Source: Zantedeschia hybrid cultivar (taxonomy: Eukaryota > Streptophyta > Magnoliopsida > Alismatales > Araceae). From it: DNA of 64,000 nucleotides. Positions 60,541-64,000 of the stretch are shown in pieces (positions within the stretch are counted from its first letter, which is position 1; every line of letters starts with the position of its first letter). A program made the translations under genes and the position numbers. The notes beneath the pieces are model-generated. The model did no database searches. It was given only the letters and a program-made list of their open reading frames with translations, and was not told the origin of the DNA. The stretch lies in the NCBI GenBank assembly GCA_030544215.1, contig JARZZO010000001.1:68846456-68910455 (forward strand), written 5' to 3'.

Positions 60541-61640
60541 GAAGCCCCTTCTTCTCCAAGTAAGAGTGGGAGACAAAAACCCACAAAAAAAAAAAGAAAA
60601 AAAAAAGAGAGAAGCTTTGGAAGAGCACGTCTCCCTCCTTCATTCTCCTCCATTTCCTGCATCTCAAGAGAGAAAAGAGAGTTAGAGAACAAGAGAAAAA
60701 GAAAGGAAGAGTGTTAGAGAAGAAGAAAGTAAGAGAGTGGGCTTCTAAAGCCATTCACCCTTCTCATCCCCTCTCCAAGGTAGAGTAGGGGTGAAGAATA
60801 GGTTTATTTCTGTTCTTCTTGCTTTCTTAGATTATTTTCTTTCATTTTGATGTTTATATGAACTTCTATCTCCCCCTTAATGTTCATCCATGGTGTTGAA
60901 AGCAATGAAAATGAATGTTCAGATTTTTGTTCTGTCTATGAGTCTGCTGGCTTTTATGCATTTTCTATGATTTTTTTTTTTCCTTCATGAGATCTGTGTT
61001 TTTTATGTGGGGATAGTAGATGGGTCTTTCTAATTCATAAAAATGGTCTTCTCAAGCCTTAAAACCCTCTAAAGATGGAGATATGACCTGAAATCTAAGT
61101 TGTTGTCCTGATTTCCTGAACTTTATATTTTCTGATTTTGCATTTGTTTGCCTTTGGTTTTGGGGTTTTTCAAGGTGGCTTGGCCTTCCATGTCCCTTAG
61201 GAGCACATCTCCTCTATGGATAATATTCCTCCAAGGCCATACACTAAGAGAAATCCCTTAAGTTTCATTAATCTTAAGATCTAAGTTTCTATTTTTTATA
61301 TATTGTAACCAAATCGATTTTGGTAGGTTTTTTTCCTTTAATGGATAAACGTTTAGGCCCTAGAGGTTCTTAAGGAGGTTTCCTCACTAGTTGGGGATGA
61401 TCTTCTTTGAGTATAAATCCTCTAACATGGAGCCAAGAAGGAGAGATCCATAGAAAAGGAGAAAAGTATACTTAAGTTTCTCATATGTTCATATTCACGT
61501 TCTTCATGATATTTTCTTAAGAAAATACATTAAAAATATATTTTAAATAGAGGTTTTAGGTTTTATACCTTTTATACTTTATTTTCCATCATTTGGGTTA
61601 AGTTTAAACTCATTTTTCTCAAAAAATCCGGATTTCAAGT

Positions 61641-63967
61641 GAGTCTGCGCCTGTGCGAGCTACAGTGCTGAGTCTGCGCTCACTGTTCTGAGTCTGCGCC
61701 TCCCTGCGCAGACTCAGCGCCTGTGTTCAATTTTTGAGTCTGCGCTCCTTTTGGCTTGGTTTTTGGGCTTGAAGTGATTCTTTGATCCTTCCCCAATATG
61801 TCCAAAGGTTCCTTGGGCCTAGGCCTAGGTTTGAACTTTGGGTTATTAAGCTCTTAATGTTTCAATCTAAAATCATATTCTATGTTTTAAGATTTTAAGT
61901 TTCTTCCAATGTTTTCTCTAGGATGTCCCAATCTAAGGGTGCCAACAATCTAATGTTGGGTAATCTATCAAGGGCCCTCATACAAAGAATATCACTCTTA
62001 TGTTCCCATTGCTATGGGTTCATTTAGATGATATGTCCCAAATGTCCTAATGGGTTGGTGGAGTTCCTTGCTCCCCAAATATAGAAATGGAATGGGTGAT
62101 TCCCTGTGGATAACCTTGCAATTTGAAGGCATCAATGGCACCTTTTGGGTGTGTGGTTGGATGCTCGGCACGCTCCCCTTGGCAGCCACCTTCATGGTTC
62201 ATGGCTATATGTGACCTTCTAGGGGAATTGGTGGAGTTCCTTACTCCCCAAATGTAGAGATGCTTTGGATTACTCCTTGTGAGTTTTTCTTACATCTCGA
62301 AGGCATTAAGGACATCCTTTGGGTGAGTGGTTGGATGTTCGGCACGCCTCCCCTTTATAGTCACCCCTATGGTCCATAGCCATTACATATCCCTTTTAAG
62401 GGAAGTGGTCCTTCGGGTTACTTCATGGCATGATCCTTCATGAAGATTTTAAACCTTCATTGGGTTCTCTTAGTGAAAGGTTGAAATTCACCTTGGAATC
62501 ATTATATTTAGCATTTCTAATGCTTTGTAAAATGATCTAAAAAGAATAGAATAAATATGAAGAAATCATGTCATTTAAAACAACCTACATAAGGAACATT
62601 CCTTGAAAAGGGTTTTATGTAGCCATACTCAACTTCTGAGATTTCTCAGTATTATCCTCTCCAAATTTGTGGTGATTCTTGGATCACTTCAAGTTAAAAG
62701 ATGTATAAACCTGAAATCATGCTCATATTTTTGAGTCTGCGCACCTATAATCATAGAAATTCGATTGGGAATGGGATACAATTGATTTTTCTCGACTTCG
62801 GATTTCATATTTTAACTTTTATGATCGAAACTAACCCCTTGATGGATTAAAATGCAGCTTGAACTGTGCAAGAAACTCAAAAAATCAGTTTCAGATTTGA
62901 GTCTGCGCCACTATTTTGAGTCTACGCACTCTTGTGCAAACCCAATTGAAAATTGCTGAAAGATGCCTTGCATGGACTGATAATCCTATTTATGGTTCAA
63001 ATAACTCAAATAATTAAAGTTAATTAATTCAAGAAAAGATTTAAGATAGCCATCTTCTATTTTAAATAAACATAAAATTTCAAACTTAAGTTGAGTCTGC
63101 GCACCTACCCTAGACTCTAAACATAAAAAAAGTTGTTTAAATAACTCAAACATCAAGTCAAATCTTTGATAAAAATCATGCTTCATGGCACACGAATCAA
63201 GATTAACAAACTTCCTTTCAAAAAGACTCTTGAGTCTGCACACTTTTCATAAGACTTATTTCAAATAAAAATTCAAATTGCACAAATCACTTGAAATCAC
63301 ATCTTAAATACTCCATTTCATTTAAATAAACATCCATTTACAAAAAAAGATCCAAATCCTCTCAAAAAACAACAAATCAAATTACAAAGTTCAGCTGAGT
63401 CTGCGCACCCCTGCGCAGACTCAAACCTATTTTTGCAAATCTTCTCCCTTTGAGCTTCAAAGCTTCCATCACTTGAAGAACCACTTGTTATGGGCTCTCC
63501 CAACACTTTGAAAGCCTTAAATTCTCCTCAACCTCAGAAAGTTTCATCTTCATAAGAATTTTGCTCAAATTCTTCTTTGGCTTGAGTCTGCGCATCAGCC
63601 GAATGGCCAAAACCTCATCTCTTGGCCCTTAAATCATGTCCTTAACTCCAAATCTGTAAATCGTCACCAAACAAAACATAAAATCAAGTTATCCCATCAA
63701 AAATCCAACACAACAACCCACAAAGATAAAATTCACAGTTCAGACTTGAGTCTGCACACCCTTTCGCAAACTCAACCCTGAAATTCACAAAAAATAAAAA
63801 ATCAACTTCCCATTCACTTCAAGATGATTTAAAACTCTCTAAAAATCAAACTTATTCTTATCTATCAGGAAATCAAATAAAAACACCAAGTTGTTCTTGA
63901 AAAAATATAAGAAACTCTTAAAAAACAAGTTGGTGACAAATGAGTCTGCGCACCCCTACGCAGACTC
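61641..63967. repeat. Dispersed GAGTCTGCGC phrase family
   Basis: The decamer GAGTCTGCGC or a one-base variant occurs at 61641, 61670, 61690, 61736, 62733, 62899, 62918, 63093, 63232, 63397, 63584, 63748 and 63942. Inverse copies GCGCAGACTC lie at 61706 and 63413, with variants near 63765 and 63959. Four sites form hairpins with arms of about 10-12 bp and loops of about 4-6. Spacing is irregular (20 bp to 1 kb) and the DNA between is unrelated, so this is neither a satellite nor a CRISPR. The region has no gene. Confidence 0.8.
62051..62405. repeat. Diverged tandem duplication of about 177 bp
   Basis: Two units start TTGGTGGAGTTCCTTGCTCC (62054) and TTGGTGGAGTTCCTTACTCC (62231) and share CATT/CATC, TTTTGGGTG and GGTTGGATG(C/T)TCGGCACGC words in the same order. 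Confidence 0.7.
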
Positions 63968-64000
63968 AACCTCAAATTCTCAAAACTTGTCTTTTTGACC

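Noticed and set aside
61641..63967. CRISPR-like array
   Set aside because: Spacing between repeats is irregular (20 bp to 1 kb), the repeat is only about 10 bp, and this is plant DNA.

Overview
The window is nuclear DNA of a flowering plant. It has canonical GT-AG introns, plant-only gene families, very long introns, many plant mobile elements and almost no gene density. The sharply GC-rich first exons of KAE1 and ENOD93 next to AT-rich introns favour a monocot with a repeat-rich genome. I cannot name the species.

Four genes can be supported. (1) A Derlin-1-like ER-associated-degradation gene lies on the minus strand: a 17-nt first coding exon at 11280-11296, exon 2 at 251-386, and the rest beyond the left edge. 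Its first intron is about 10.9 kb and full of transposons. (2) An early nodulin 93 (ENOD93) gene lies on the plus strand, four exons, 14862-18531, 116 residues. (3) KAE1/OSGEP, the t6A-modification subunit of KEOPS, lies on the minus strand, three exons, 20806-29648, 361 residues. A 4.8-kb degenerate hAT transposon sits in its 7.6-kb first intron. (4) A secreted cysteine-rich gene related to the eight-cysteine (lipid-transfer-like) pattern lies on the plus strand, single exon, 54131-54523. None of these genes forms an operon or an obvious joint pathway.

The rest is mobile DNA and repeats. From 0.4 to 14.6 kb there are hAT elements, Mutator-type MITEs, an Au-type SINE and a poly(A) retroposon with a 17-bp target duplication. 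From 22.9 to 27.7 kb there is a degenerate autonomous hAT carrying a tandem minus-strand TRIM array and a further nested terminal-inverted-repeat element. From 29.8 to 40.9 kb there are MITEs, hAT elements and local duplications. From 41.3 to 52.9 kb there is a decayed triplication (copies A, B, C), in which B and C are separated by a Ty3/Gypsy 5' LTR with a truncated gag. These copies share sequence with the 5' leader of the cysteine-rich gene downstream. From 59.9 to 64 kb there is an unidentified region, probably retroelement-derived, with a dispersed palindromic phrase (GAGTCTGCGC) repeated about 13 times forward and four times inverted.

I saw no CRISPR array, rRNA, functional tRNA gene or prokaryotic operon. 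The least explained signals are the GAGTCTGCGC phrase family, the AATGGCGTC phrase family inside the Gypsy LTR, and the shared leader in the A/B/C repeats.
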